DNA of 64,000 bases from Euptelea pleiosperma (lineage: Eukaryota > Streptophyta > Magnoliopsida > Ranunculales > Eupteleaceae), in contig CM068553.1 of NCBI GenBank assembly GCA_035048495.1, positions 6,069,259 through 6,133,258 on the forward strand, written 5' to 3'. The position numbers were made by a program, and so were the translations under genes. This document shows positions 46,141 through 59,850 of the stretch, piece after piece (position 1 is the stretch's first letter; each line of letters starts with the position of its first letter). The notes under the pieces are model-generated. The model ran no database searches. It was given only the letters and a program-made list of their open reading frames with translations, and was not told the origin of the DNA.

Positions 46141-47236
46141 CCTCGGAACCTGTTCCAATTTTTATACTACTCAAAAAAAGAGTCCAAGTTGTTAGTATGT
46201 TTATCCAGTGGTGATCAATGTTGGGACAAGCAAAAGAAACCTAGGAGATATTCTTCAAATCAATGGATTGGGTTTGATCAGATCAAGGTAGATCCGGAAC
46301 CAATCCAATAGCTTATCGGATTCCAAATCCAAACCCAATCTGATAAGCTATCAGGACTTAAATGATAGAATCATTGCAATCCAATATCAAGTCCTTCGAT
46401 TCATAAACCTTTTAATTCTTGAATAATATAGATTAACAATATAGGATTCAGATCATCACCGTGTTGAATCAAGGTCGATCCAGAACCGATCCAATAGCTT
46501 ATTCGATCACAATTCCAGATCCAGACCCAATGTCAGAGATTGGATTGGGTCATGGAGGCTACCCGATCCATTGACAGCCCTATAATCAATATGACATTCC
46601 AAGATCATAATTGCATTCCACACGTTGAAGCATGTTAGTTAATTCCTTCTGTATATTAAAATGAAAATAAAAAATTCTTTGCGTTCTAATAATTTTGGTG
46701 GGTTGAATGTTGGATTGGTTTTCAAAATCCATTATCTGTTACCCGGAGAAAATCTCGCCTGACCACTGTTGCTCAGGTGGCTCCTGACCATCCGTTGAGT
46801 TCTCGACACATACTCGAGTGTTTTTTGCCACATACCCAGGTGAGTGTTTTTTAAGATTTCTTTTTTAATTTTTTAATGCAAAAGCAAAAAAGCACTCGGG
46901 GCACATGCCGAGAACTCTGGTGTTTCACCTGTAGCCGCCGAGAACTCTGCAGATGGTCAGGTCAGGCAAGTTTTACTCTATTACCCGGACACTTGAAAAT
47001 GTATGCTGAACCCCGTCTGACACTTCATGTGTAAATGTCGTGTCCTTGACATTCCTGGCCATGTATCTGCCTTGCCTGGGTAACATAGTCCATCACCACA
47101 ATCTTGGTGTATTGCCAATTTCCTTTTGTCACACCCCAACAGCCCTCATACCCGCAAAGTAACAACAGAAACACTAAATAAAATACATTCAAAAATGACA
47201 AATATATATATTTTTCACATTTCCTTCATGGGTCAT

Positions 47237-50200
47237 TCAGGAAATATCTTCTTTAATACCTGCTATAAACAATCTTAGCTCTCTTGCCTTCCTCTCGTGC
47301 TCAGGTGACGTGTCAGTTTCAGACTCGCTTAAATCAATTACATCAATATGCTGACCAACTGTTTCTTGACATTTGGAAACTTTACAAGCAAGGATGGGTG
47401 GCGAAGGGCTTAAGAGATCAATGACCTCAGCTTCAGCACTGCTCTGACCCATTGGTTTCTGACAAATAGATGGCTTAAAAGTAGCATTGCTTTCTGATTC
47501 TATGTCAAGCAACAAGCCCTGGAGCTTCAGATTGACTTCATTCACAGCAGCTATGCTTTCTGATTTCTTAGCCCTTGGTCTACGATTCGGTTTCTTCCCT
47601 TCAGCTCTTCTCTCCTCGAACTCCACTATCTTCTCAGGGCAAGCACTAGAAGATTGGGAAAACAAGATTCTAAATGCTGAAACATTTGTGCTATTTATAT
47701 TATTTAAAAAAAGATTATCCTATGATACGAACTATCAGAATTAAAGCCTCAAGTTAAAAAAATTGGAGATGCCGTCTATGAACAACATATGGAATAATGT
47801 AGAATTGTCTTGGAATTTTGATGGATTGCCATCATAAATTTCCCATATATAGAACGAAATTTGTGCTCAATAGTTAATATACAAGAGAAAAAATTTCAAA
47901 TTATTATTACCTCTCTATGAGATCAGCAGGGACTACAGAACTTTTGAGGCCATCCAGCTCTTCCCAGGCCACCTCAAAACACTCCCTTCCCTGCACTTTC
48001 CTGTGCTTGATAATTGCAGATATAGGACAGGTAACTGGTATCTGTGAATTTGAAAAGTTTCTCAGTCAATATCAAGGATGAAAGATTTGATAGTGCAACT
48101 TGCCCAGAGATCAACTTGCCAAGTCTTTGCAAGTAGAAATAAAGACGAGCAGACTATATAAATAGCATATCCATCCAAATTTCTGTACAGTAATTCTCTA
48201 TTACAATTTTTATGAAGAAGTTGGAAAATTTATGACCTGAATATCGAGTCAATTGGGTTGGCAGAAAATAAGTCGACTCTAACATGTCAATCTACAGAAT
48301 TTTTGAACCATGGTATACATAAACAAATGTAAGGATCTGGACACAAAGAGACAGATACCTTGTGCAATGGAAGCTGAACTCCTAGTTCTGATGAAGTGGA
48401 ACGCAGGTTGGCAAATCGCCTCAAGTCTCTCTCGGCAATCTTGGGAAGGATATACTCATCTGAGCCATGAAAGCAAATCATGAATCAGCTTAAGCATACA
48501 AAAAAATAAGAATAAAAGAAACAAAAGAGACATAAGCCTCTGTGTATACCTATACAGAAATATGCAGTACAGTGGAATGTCATAATAGTCCAAAGTTTAG
48601 AAACTCCACAAATCCATCGTCAGTCAAATAGATTGGACATCTTATCTGAGTATCCACCAAGAAACCACCTCCTGCAATGGCCATAACCAGGCAGTCTCAG
48701 CAATACTGAAATGTCCAAAAGGATGTTGGTTGGTTAGGATAATCTGATTGAATGTCTGAAAGGTTGACATATTGTGTTTGCCCATATTGTTATGGAAGTC
48801 CCAATGGTTATGGCCTGACCAGGAGGTGACTCATTGACTGGATGATTTGGATCCTTGAGATGGCCCACCAATTGAAAGAGGAATGGCAGGAGTTTCTAGA
48901 AAAATGAGCATTGTAAAAAACAACTACAATACTAAGTATCCATGATCCACAACTTCACATGATTTATTTTTACATGCATTTATCTATATTACATCTGCAT
49001 GTATGTGTATGTAAATATAAATATAAATGAATGGATGTATAAGTTTGTGAGAGGGAAGAGAGCACCTGTTTTCTCAGGAGTCCAACCAAAAAACTGAGCA
49101 CAGATTTGTTGAAGTTTGGTGCGTTGAAATGGATACTGAACAAGTACTCTACAAGGATTGGGAAGTAAGTATCAAATTTTCCTTATATCTTGTTATTTAG
49201 TAATAAGCAAGAATTCATCAAGGCTTGAACTTGATGAGAACCTGAGTACAAATCATTTCAAAACAAGGCCAAGTATCTAGACTCAAAACGAAATAAATCA
49301 AAATTTGGATTGTAATCAATGAAGACCCAAGTCCAATTCAACCAGATCTCCAATGAGAACTAAATTGAGTTTTCCCTGTTTTTTGTTGTTCATAGACGAT
49401 AAAGAACAAAGTTTCCATCCCAAGCCTTGATTTGGTAGTGTCAAGTGTCAACTGCCAAGTGAATGAGTTTTCTGAGTACTTGTTGGGTTTTTAAAGCTAC
49501 ACAGGAAAAAAAAAGAACAAAAAATAAAAATAAAAAAACCCCAACATTTTGTATACCACTATAACACTTACTGATGCAGTGACTTGTAGATGTTTTAGGA
49601 CCAATACACCACACGGTTGACACAAAGAACTATACCTATGCACAGGAGCTGAATCGGGTGAGTGGCATTTTGGCTTCAAATATGCATTGATCACTTGCAA
49701 GAACTGATCATCCTCTAGTGGGCTTTGATCATTCACTACAAAAATCACCAAGTATTAACAAGCAAAGGGTTAGCTGCACTCTACCCATTCGAATGACCGT
49801 TTGGGTTTATAATCCAAAAAAGCAGAAAGCTAGTTTTGTTTATGCTTTATTGTGAACGATGAGATACTGCCACAATATTGCACTCATAAAATTACAAGAT
49901 CTCGACCATAACAGTGAACATACAAAGTGGTCCAGGCAATCCAATCAATGGGACAATAGATCTCCTAGCCCAAAAAATTCTTTGATAGGACGAGTAGATG
50001 ACCAAAGGTCCAAAAACATATGACAAATGGTCACTTTTTTCCGTATACCATTGCTAATAAGTTTTCTATTGTCCAAAAGAACGAAATTGATTGGATGATC
50101 AGGATTATCCAATTGGGCTGACTTTTGGGATTTCACTACACAATGGGGACTATTGATTGGAATGCCTGCATGCGTTCCATGCATACCATAGAGGTCCCAG

Positions 50201-53200
50201 GATATCTTATGTATAATATGACTAGTATCCTATCATTCCTTTGTTTTCCAATCAACTACTTGAACAATTAATTATGACTAAAAGTTGACTACAATTGAAT
50301 CCTTAATGTAGAGCAAAGATGTCATTGTGGTACATAAAAGCAGCTCATGTTGCAACTGAAATGAATTTACCAGAACTCATGGAAGACATTATAGTTCCAT
50401 CTAAGAACTTGAAAGATGCCCATAATCTTACAAAATGGCCCAGTGCTTGTTAGATTGTTCAAAAGTGTGAAGGTACCTCGATATCTTCAAGAATTTTAGT
50501 ATAAAACACTGGTTTCATAATACAGCATGAAGAAATGTTGCAAATACTGAAATCACTTCAATCACGTTAAAATAATCCAGTATTCCTCTAAATTTGAAAG
50601 ATTGAGGTTAATTGTTGTAGTTCTCAAGGATGATGAACCATACCACTAAAACTTGGGAAAAATAACTTGACTCAGATTCAATGAGAACTTGAGCTGAAAC
50701 AGCTAGAAACTCAGTAGAGTAATCGATGGGCTTTTTCATGTTGGTTACTCAATTGAGATTTTGAAGTATTCCACAGAGTTTTTCTAGTTTTCAGATACTC
50801 AACCAAGTTATCTTGGGTTTAAACATGAGTCATTTGAGCAGGTTTTAAAAGTGAACTCAGCAGATTTTTCAAGGCACGGCTGAATTTAGAACACAATCAT
50901 ACCCACAAATGGAACCAAATGCAGGTCTGGCCTAAAAGAATCAGTAATCACTAGGAAAAGGTTTTGTTCAAACCACTACAATTCTGTTTATAAACCAAAC
51001 TGTTCTCCTTGTTTGCATTGCACTCGAGAACTTGGCCCTGTTTCTTTGACCCCTTCATCTTTCTGGCAAATGCCAATCCCTCTGATGCAATCCGTTGAAG
51101 AACACTATCTTCCCCAATTGATTTAACAATATGGCATGCTGTCTCCTGTAGCCGGTTGAAATTCAGAATGAGTATCAATATAGGCATCCAATCCAATACT
51201 TCCATTACATACAGTTTTAAGTAGAGCATGAAAAACATAAAGTTCTTCATTTTGCTACAGAACAAGTAATAAATTGTACTCCAGGGAACAAAAGAATGGC
51301 ATGTAAGGAAAAAATAAATTTATCCATCCTGTAGTATCTGGGTAAACAGCCTCCTCGTCCTTTACCATTTAGCCCACAGAAACTAGAGAAGCAAGTAAAA
51401 GGTTATTTCTTACTCACCCGGCCAAGCCCATGAACACCCTGAGAATAGTCACTGCCAAGAAGAAGGGCCATGGTAATCTGAAGAAAAAAAGTTACTGAAC
51501 TAGTTACTGAGATAATGAGAAGGAAAACTAATCATACGAATATGGGCAATATATAAGCTCATACTTTGAGGTTACTTTGATGTGAAAACTGTTCAGTACC
51601 ATAAGTGATACTTGTGGTAGTACCAGGTGCTAAAAGAAGTTAAAACAATGCCGGAGACCATTATATTATACAAATCTGCAGTTTAACTACAGAAGTAGTT
51701 CTGAGGAATAACAATTCCTAAAATAAAAGATTGAACCCAATTGATGTCTTGAGGTGCTTTACAACAACTCATTTTACAAAGGGGGCAACTTACAGGGAGA
51801 AACTTCTTCCCTGCAATAAACTAGAGTTCCTTCCAAAGCCAAGTATCTTAAAACACAGACAAAAACTTACCAGTGAGTTCCTTCCAAAGCCAAGTGTTCT
51901 CTCTATGTCTACCATTTCATAACAAACTACATGACCACCTTCCCCTAATTCATCACAAAAGGTTTTCATGTTTAGTACAAAAGTCAAAAAATTGAGTTGA
52001 AAATATCCAAACAGCCAGGCAGAATTTGATACAGACAAGCAACTCAAGAGGTTGCATAATTCCTGCTTGAATCCACTCACCTAAGTAAATATCTCTGTAC
52101 ACTGTCTTAGCACCAAAAAGGAATACATCTGAATCTGAGGTGAAACATCCATCCTGGGAAAGATGATAGTACCCATTAAGAATCTCTGGTGGATATCAGA
52201 TTATCTGACAAGAATTCAGTAAGAACACTTTCAACTTACACAAAATGATTCTGAGTTCAACAATGCACACTGTGCTTCTGCTTCCTCAAGCCTGATTAAG
52301 GAAATACCATTTTTCAGCGAAGAGAAGGAGAGAAAAAGCTTCTCTAATTTTTTGAAATATCAATATAGCCTATCTCGACAAATATTTTACAATAAATTAA
52401 TATCCTTGCTAATCAAGTAACAATATCTGAAGACTTCTAAGAAGTGAATTTGGAAAAAGGACAAAAAAATTCTGGGATTCAAAAGAGGGCTTTGATCTGG
52501 AAATTCCAAACTAATTTGGCAATATTGCCATAACGACAAACAACTTCGAGAGTTGGAACTTCTAAAAAAACTTCGGGATTTTAAACTATAGAGTAATGAC
52601 AAGAAGACCACCAAATATCAATTTGATGACAAGTACTCAAGCTTGTACTTGACTGGTGCTTTTCCAAATTGGTGGTACTCTTACAATTCCATGTTTTCAC
52701 TTTTCATTGCATCAGAGTATGCTCTTAGATTTGAATATTAAAAGTTTAAAACTATTTATTCACGTTAATCCATCATTCCACCAAGTTAAATTGATGCAAT
52801 AACCAAAAAGTCAAATTTGTTTCTCTTTTAAATAATTTTGTTCTAGTGATAGTCTTTATGCAGCTGTGTTTTTTCCCCGTCAGTCCTTAAGACCCTTGTT
52901 CATGGTCTCTCAGTCTTCTTTTGGGGTTTGCCCATCTCTTTAATAAACCTTATTTATCAAAAAATAATAGCTTTCCCCTAGTGAGAAACAACAGTAGAAA
53001 TCTATAACAGTAGTCAAGATTACCCATCTAAGCACGGGATACCAAGTGCCATGCCGAGGACTTTGGCCTCTTTTATCATACATGAAAACTCAGAACCCAT
53101 GTTTCTCCGAAGTGACAGCACCTTGTGCGAGTTTGTCTCATCTCGAGTAACCTGTCTTGAACATAATCAAAACCTAGAAGTAGAAAGATGAAAAGAGAAA

Positions 53201-56200
53201 CAAAAGATGGGAAGATCAGCTTATGAAGTAAGTCCTACCTCACTATCTGACCCCAGACGTCGTCTATAAGTAGATAATTTGATGGCGGGAATAGATCCAT
53301 CTATGTAAACAACAAAGATTACTTCATTTTAAAATGTTGTCATGTACTAAGAAAAAGAAAAGAAAAAAAACAAATGTTTTACATTAAAGTATTAAACCAT
53401 ACAAAGGAAAGAACTGACACATCCACAATCCACATTAAAATAAAGTTATAAGTATTGACATAAACAAGATCAAACTAAAACGAAAATTGCTAGATAAAAT
53501 AAAGAAGAAAAATTCTTACTACTAAAACAACTTAATACATATATAACAAGGACACTCCATTTTCTAAAAAAAAATTCTAAAAAATATTCCAAGTCAGATA
53601 CTATTTCAAATGCATTTGTCGTACACATGCCGACACACTTTTTCAAACAAAACTTTAATTTACTCTTTATATACTTTTATATGATTTTAATGTCTATCAA
53701 CATATCTAAATACATTCTTTCTATATTGTATACTTAACCTGAACTATAGTATTTTAAAATATCTCTCAACATATAGAATAAACTGTATGGACGTGTCAAG
53801 TAATTGGGGTCAGTGTGTCGAACACTTCATAGTTCATACCGATACATGTTTCCATGTTCTCATTTCATAGCTGACTATACATTGCAAAGTCAAGAGTCAA
53901 CCCTTTATGATTAACCAAATGTTTGAAAAGCTTTGAACAAATTCCATAATCTTAGTTTCCATTAATCTAGATGATCTGCTTAGTTCATTGCCTAGGGAAG
54001 AAAACCTCTCACACCTCATCCCATCACTCACTTTATGTCCTATTAGCACTTGTCATCTTCCTACATTTCCTTTGGTTCTTATATTTCTTCAGCCAGCATG
54101 TATACCTTCCAATTTGTGAAGCACTAGCACATCTTGAGTGGAAGAACATTACAATAGAAGACATTAACTGCTGTAGAAAAAATGACATGAGTGAAATTAA
54201 ACAACTTTGTAAGGGAAAGCATATGGTGGGAGACAAGTGAGTATACAATATCCGTTCAAAACTTAAAAGTATAAGACAAATGTCTCAGTTGAGAGAACAT
54301 AGTAAGACACGTCGGAAAATGTTTTCTCAGACTGATGGTGTGGATTATCAGGAGATTTTCGCATTACATGCAAGTCAAATTGCATCTTGATTGATACTCC
54401 ACTTTGAAGCTAAACTTTCTTGGTTGTCACATCAATGGGCCGTTAAGAATGCATTTATTCACCATGATTGACATGAAGGGTGTGTATTGCTACATCACCG
54501 AGGTTCCAGATTCAATCGGAATGCAGAGTGAGGTATAGTATTCTTTCTTGTTAATTGTTCCAATGGAATTTTCAACTTCTTTCTTCTCTCCCATTTTCTC
54601 CATGCTTGTCTCTCCTTGATTCTGTGGAGAGTAATGGTCTTAGGCTTGTAGTTTTGGACTAAATCAGAGAATCAATGGCCATAAGATTAGTATTTGGAAG
54701 ACGCCTAATTTCTCAACATTTTTTTCCAACTATGGACACAACCATGGGGCTTACTAACTAGAAACTCCAAAGTCATAAATCTACCCATCTAAAATATAAA
54801 ATAACGATAAAACATTTCAAAATTCTATTCTCTTCTTGTGCATGCACAAATTTCGTGAAATAACTTTTACCCATAAAAATAAACAATAAAAATGCCAAAT
54901 CAATATTTATCAAAAAAGGAAAAGCAAATATAATTTTAGGGTAAGAGTTGCAGCAAATGGGGGTATTCTGCCTAGGAAAATCTTTTAAAAGTTAACACTA
55001 CAACAAGAAAAGAGCTACAGGTCTAAAATAAAAAGGAATGCCAAAATATTCCAAATTCTGTTATCACTTCTTGTTCATGCACAAATTTAAGGAAATAGCT
55101 TTTACCCATTTAAAATATACAATAAAAATCTGAAACCTATTTCCCTTTCTTTTATTTCATTTTTTTTTTTTTTGATAAATCCAATAGATATATTAATAAG
55201 GAGATCGAGATGATCTCAAAGAAAACAAAGATGAGACGGAACCCACCAAAAAACAAAGAAACCACAAAGAAAACTCAGAAATACCCTACTATCTCTCCAA
55301 TAGGGTCTCAAACCTAAAGACCGTGTCGCCAAAGAAGGTGCCTCTCAACTCCGGGAATATGCTACCCCAACTGAAGAGGTGGGCCTTGATGTTAATGATA
55401 ACTTCGTAAAGGGGGTTTGCCTTTCCTCTAAATACTCTCCCATTTCTCTCCATCCATAAGCCCCAAATGACAGCAAATGGCACCATCCTCCAAAAGATCT
55501 TCCCCTTGGCTGAAAGAGGAATTTTGGGCCAACTTCCCAATAGCGCTCCAATGGACACTGATGGGGCCCAAAGAAGACTCACTTTGCGCTAAAAAGAACA
55601 ACCAGATCTGTTTGGCAAAGCTACAGTACTAAAGAAGATGATTTGTATTTTCAACATTGGACTTGCACATTACACAATAACAAACTATAATCCACTTTCT
55701 AGCAATCAAATTCTCAACAACGAGTATTTTATTCAAAGATGCAATCCACACAAAGAATTGAATTTTCAAAGGTACTTTTGATTTCCAAATGCCATGAAAA
55801 ATATATAGGTGTTGAAAAGAGGAGAGAGACAAAGATTCATAAAAGGAACGCATCGAGAAACACCCCGATTTGGAATACACCCAAGAAAGGGAATCCTCCT
55901 CAAAAGGTATGAATGTGTAATATTCCAGAGCTTCCATCAATTTTCTAACTAGTTCACTTTTCCATTCAAAAAGGCTTCTCTTGAGATCTAAATCCCAAGA
56001 ACCTACTTGATTAGACCTGTTCCAAAATGAACTAATGAACTGTCATTTCCGTTGTAATAGAGAATATAAACATGGAAAGGCTTCTTTAAGGCAAGTATCA
56101 CCACACCAAGAATCCTCCCAAAATCTGATCCTAGACCCACTACCTAAGACCAGTCTGGTGCACACCATAAACCTCTCATTGACCCTAGACTCACTTGCGC

Positions 56201-59200
56201 TAACTATTTCATTGTTAGACATTAATATGTATAAAAAAAGGAAAGCCGGACATAATTTAAGGGTAATTTGCAGCACATAGGGGTACAACATTCAATTTTT
56301 TGCTTACGAAATTAATCTTCTAAAGTTAATAATACAAAAAACCAAAGCTTTTAAGCACTCTTTTGATAGATTGAATAGAGCTATCTCCAAGTGGAAGGAT
56401 AAAACCCTTTCCATCGCTGACAAAACTACCTTGATCAAATCGGTAGCAAATGCGATACCGATCTACCTGATGTCCTCATTCCTGTTCCCAAAAAACTTTG
56501 TGTGCTAAGATGGATTCCGTTATCAACCAATTCTGGTGGCTAACCTTGGGAAAAAATCTATCCACCTCACTAATTGGGATTCTATTTGTGCTCCTAAAGG
56601 CAAAGGCGGTTGGGCCTCCAGAAAATTCCATGAGATAAATTTGTCTCTCTTTAGCAAAAATGTTTGGAACATTCTCATCTCCCCAAATCCTCTCCTCTCC
56701 GCAGCCTTGAAATCTAAACATTTTCCCAAAGGTCCCATTTTAGAAGCTGATATCAAACCTTGGAACCCTTGGTGCTGGAAAAGCATCATTAAGGCCAAGA
56801 ATAAATTTAAGGACCATTCCCTTTGGCGTACTGGGGACAGCCACAAAATCAATATTTGGAGGGATCCTTGGATTTTTTAAGCCCCAAACCACAGAAGTTC
56901 CAGCACTCGTCCGCCAAACTGTACCTTTACCTTGAAGGCGTTGATGAGATCAACCTGCCCAACAGAACATGGGGATCCGAGTTAATCCAAAATATTTTCA
57001 ACCTTGTTAACGTTGATCTGATCCCAAAGATTCCTCTGAGCCAATGGACTTCGAAGGATAGAATCTTCTGAGACTTAGATAAAAAATGCAAGTTTTCCTT
57101 TAAATCAGCCTATAACGGCTTGCAACCTACTAGTTCCCCTGTAGATTTTCTTGACTACCCCATGAAAATATAGAAATCCATCTGGAAAGTCAGGGTCCCA
57201 TTACGCTGCCAAATGTTCCTTGGAAACTCTTTACGGGCATCCTCCCCACGAAGAAAACTTTGCACTCTAGGATTCATGATATTCTCCCCGGTTGCCCGAG
57301 ATGTGGTACCCACTGAGGACACCTGACATGCCTTATTCCTTTGCCCTGAGGTGGCAAAGGTATGGTTTGCTTCCCCTCTAGCCTTGCATTACCTTAACAT
57401 GAGTGGTGAAGATATTTCAAGTGGATCTCTGATTTATTCTGAAACCTAGATAAAGGGGCTGACTTCGACGTTATTAGAACTGCCTACATCAGCATCCTCA
57501 TGTGGACATTGTGGTATTCGAGAAATGATATCATCTTCAGGAGAAGAAAAAGAAACCCCCTTTCTATTATGGGGGATAATGAATCCTTCTTGATGGTTAA
57601 CCCCCATCCAGATCCCCATCCTCTGCCCACCCCCCCACACACACACCCCAGAATGGGAGAAACTTAACTCGGATGTAGCCTGACACCCTGAGACTAGAAA
57701 AAACCGACATGGGCTTTATCATCAGAAACTCAGATAACTGTGTTGTGGTAGTAGGTGGAGATGGAACGAGATCAGGCTCAGTCGAAGAATCAGAGGCTTT
57801 GTGATGAGATGGAGTCTAAAGGTAGCAAGGGAGTTGGGCATCAAAAGATTCTGGTGGAAGCACATGCAAAGGAGCTCATGGACATCGGATTTCTTAAGGT
57901 GGCACTCCTTGGGTCCACAAGGAGATCATGTTGGATAATCTAATCATACAATTTTCATTTACCTCAACAAAAGTTCAGTCCATTCCAACATTCCTAACCT
58001 AATGAAAATTTGACTTGAATTTAAAAAATCCAAACCATCATTTTAAGTCACCCTTTTATACAATTAATAATATCATAATGGATTAATTTTTGGTCATGAT
58101 CATCATCAAAATGAGTACAGCATAATGTGTGGTTAGATTGTCCAACATAATCTCCATGTGGGCCCCACATCCAGATGTGTGGGATAAAGTTACTAATGCT
58201 TTTTTTAATTATAAAATGACACATCGGAAGGGCCAATTCATCGCCTCCCTTTGGAACGGTCTTAGTGAAGAGGTTTCTTGGAATTTGGATTTCAGGAGAA
58301 ATCTCTTCGATTGGGAAAAGGAACACTTGGCAATTTTGATGAACTTATTGCAGGTCCACACAGTTTCATCATTGGAGGACGATTATATGTCTTGGACTTT
58401 TTCCAAATCTGGAGCTTTCACAGTGAGTTCTTTCCACGATTCCTTGTCCCGAACCCCCAGTATCCATCCCTACCTTTGTCCCAACATTTGGAAAGCCAAG
58501 GTCCCCTTAAAAATTCGTTTCTTTGCATGGACATCCTCTTTGAACAAATTACTCACTTGCGACAACTTGATCGCTAGGAAATGGATTTTGGTTAACTTTT
58601 GTACTATGTGTATGTCGAGTGGAGAAAGTATTGACCATCTTCTCCTTCATTGTGATTTGGCTACCCAGATTTGGTCTTATTTTTTTATTCAGGTGAGTAT
58701 CTCTTGGGTTATGCCGGAGTCGATTGGCTCTTTGTTGGGTGGGTGGCCTACTATTGACCTCTCAGCTAGGGGCAGGATTATTTGGAGAAGAGTCCCTTTT
58801 GCTGTCATTTGGGGTCTTTCGAAGGAAAGGAACATGAGAGTCTTTAGAGGAGAGGTGAGCCCTCTTCAAGACATCATTATTAGTATCAAGGCTCTCCTTC
58901 ACAGTTGGGACAGTATCTCTATAGAGTTGAGAGGTACATTTTTTAGCGATTTGGTCTTTTGTTTTGATTCGCTACTGCAGGCTGTTTTTTGGTTTTTGTT
59001 TTCTCCCTTGGGGGGGTCTGTTTTTTTTTCCTCTTTGTACTTTCCGAGATCTTCTCGATCTCTTTAATATAATCTTTGACTTATCAAAAAAAAAAATTAT
59101 AAAATGACACGTGGTAACGGGGACCACATGCAGAGGAGTTAAGGGCTGATTTTTGGTGAGGATGATCTCCAAAAATCGGCAATTTCTAAAACCTCTAATC

Positions 59201-59850
59201 GTAACAAATATGGACTTAAATTCAACGGTGAATGTGTTCCAAAAATTTTCAACTTGCAATCCATTATTATAAGGCTACAAATGTTGGAATGGGATGAATT
59301 TTTGTGAAGTTGATAATCATGTTAAGAATATCATCACAAAAAATCAGCCCTTGACTCATATGTATGTGGGCCCCACGTCCATAAGTCACTAGAGAGAAAT
59401 AGAGAGAGTTTTCCCCCACTGGAATACCCATCCACAGTTTCCACCAGAACTAAGCACCCATCTAGAATTTCCACACCAAGAAAGAGAGAAATGAAACAGA
59501 GAAGCACATACCCGTAACAAATATAAGGCTACAATTCAAAGCAAGAAGGGCTCTAAGCCGGTGAAAGAGGCCTCTCAGGTAGACCTTGTCCTTCATGGAA
59601 GAGTGAGATTTGCAGGCGGTTTGAAGTTGAACTATCCAACATGAAAGATCAATGCAAATCTTCTTGTTCCTATTCACATTAAAAAAAAATTCAAATTTTC
59701 ATTAATGGGTTTCTGCAACAAAAGGGAATAAGTTCAACCAGTAATATTAAATTGAAAATTGAGGGGTTCAAGTGAAACTTACTGGAGATGGTGAAGGGGG
59801 AGAGTTTTCTTGCAGGATTCCAAGATATCCCATAGATTCTTCACCCCCAT
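47237..59850 (-). CDS. SEND1: SEND1-like XPG/Rad2-family structure-specific endonuclease
   Basis: Fourteen exons join without a frame error into 556 residues: 59783-59850, 59512-59669, 53239-53300, 53024-53151, 52240-52291, 52081-52153, 51871-51944, 51418-51477, 50974-51145, 49636-49735, 49066-49148, 48359-48459, 47911-48041, 47237-47645. The start MGVKNLWDIL is the standard XPG N-terminus. All expected metal-binding acids are present: Asp30 (CIDLSCW), Asp76 (TDGSIPAIK), Glu142/Glu144 (GLEEAEAQCA), Asp163/Asp165 (FTSDSDVFLFGA) and Asp215 (LLLGSDYSQGVHG). A chromodomain-like region follows at about 378-420 (FEVAWEELDG), then a charged tail. SEND1 and GEN1 form the plant class IV group that cuts flaps and Holliday junctions in DNA repair, in the nucleus. 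I favour SEND1 over GEN1 from the wording of the N-terminal and catalytic blocks. Intron 2 (6.2 kb) holds LINEs; the donor of exon 9 (GTTTGA) is the weakest junction. Confidence 0.9.
51824..51895. repeat. 21-bp direct repeat of exon 7 sequence in the SEND1-like gene
   Basis: GAGTTCCTTCCAAAGCCAAG occurs at 51824 in intron 7 and again from 51875 inside exon 7, 51 bases apart, identical over 21 bases. The intron copy lacks a usable donor. Confidence 0.85.
52850..52970 (+). mobile_element. LINE 3' tail in intron 4 of the SEND1-like gene
   Basis: CTCTTTAATAAACCTTATTT followed by ATCAAAAAA matches the 3' ends of the other LINEs in the window. Only the tail is present. Confidence 0.45.
54290..54560 (+). 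mobile_element. Copia reverse-transcriptase fragment
   Basis: The plus strand reads DGVDYQEIFALHASQIAS, then WAVKNAFIHHD, which corresponds to the DYQETFAPVAK and DVKNAFLHGD blocks of Copia reverse transcriptase. Stops and frameshifts follow. It lies in intron 2 of the SEND1-like gene. Confidence 0.65.
54818..55140. repeat. About 235-bp tandem duplication in SEND1-like intron 2
   Basis: Two units share TTCTTGTGCATGCACAAATT / TTCTTGTTCATGCACAAATT and TTTTACCCAT. A related tract at 54895-54960 recurs at 56238-56285 on the other side of the minus-strand LINE (AAAAGGAAA, TTGCAGCA). Confidence 0.6.
55159..56291 (-). mobile_element. 5'-truncated LINE, minus strand
   Basis: The poly-A lies at 55159-55172 (T run). 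Minus-strand readings give the C-terminal LINE blocks in order: LGSGSRIRFWEDSWCGDTCL, KSKVPLKIQFFVWIASLNKI, ARKWIIVCYCVMCKSNVENT, then IIWGLWMER-like VIWGLWMERNGRVFRGKA. Frameshifts separate them. Confidence 0.85.
56340..57720 (+). mobile_element. LINE fragment, plus strand
   Basis: Readings such as LGKKSIHLTNWDSICAPKGK, SRKFHEINLSLFSKNVWNIL and HSLWRTGDSHKINIWRDPWI are the post-reverse-transcriptase part of a plant LINE. Several stops and frameshifts are present. It lies head to head with the minus-strand LINE. Confidence 0.8.
57905..58165. mobile_element. Foldback MITE
   Basis: GATCATGTTGGATAATCTAA and TTAGATTGTCCAACATAATC are inverted arms; same family as 24950-25425. CTCCATGTGGGCCCCAC ends it. 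Confidence 0.65.
58223..59094 (+). mobile_element. Young 5'-truncated LINE with target-site duplication
   Basis: A 16-bp duplication AATTATAAAATGACAC flanks it (58207-58222 and 59095-59110), with an A run before the right copy. One nearly unbroken plus-strand reading holds KAKVPLKIRFFAWTSSLNKL, ARKWILVNFCTMCMSSGESI, DHLLLHCDLATQIW and IWGLSKERNMRVFRGE. Being intact over about 290 codons, it is probably the most recent LINE copy in the window. It lies in intron 2 of the SEND1-like gene. Confidence 0.9.

Noticed and set aside
47487..47744. Plus-strand 85-codon reading
   Set aside because: Shadow of the last exon of the SEND1-like gene on the other strand.
54998..55020. A second CACTA end (CACTACAACAAGAAAAG)
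   Set aside because: It resembles the terminus, but no subterminal repeats or partner end follow; weaker than the one at 12135.
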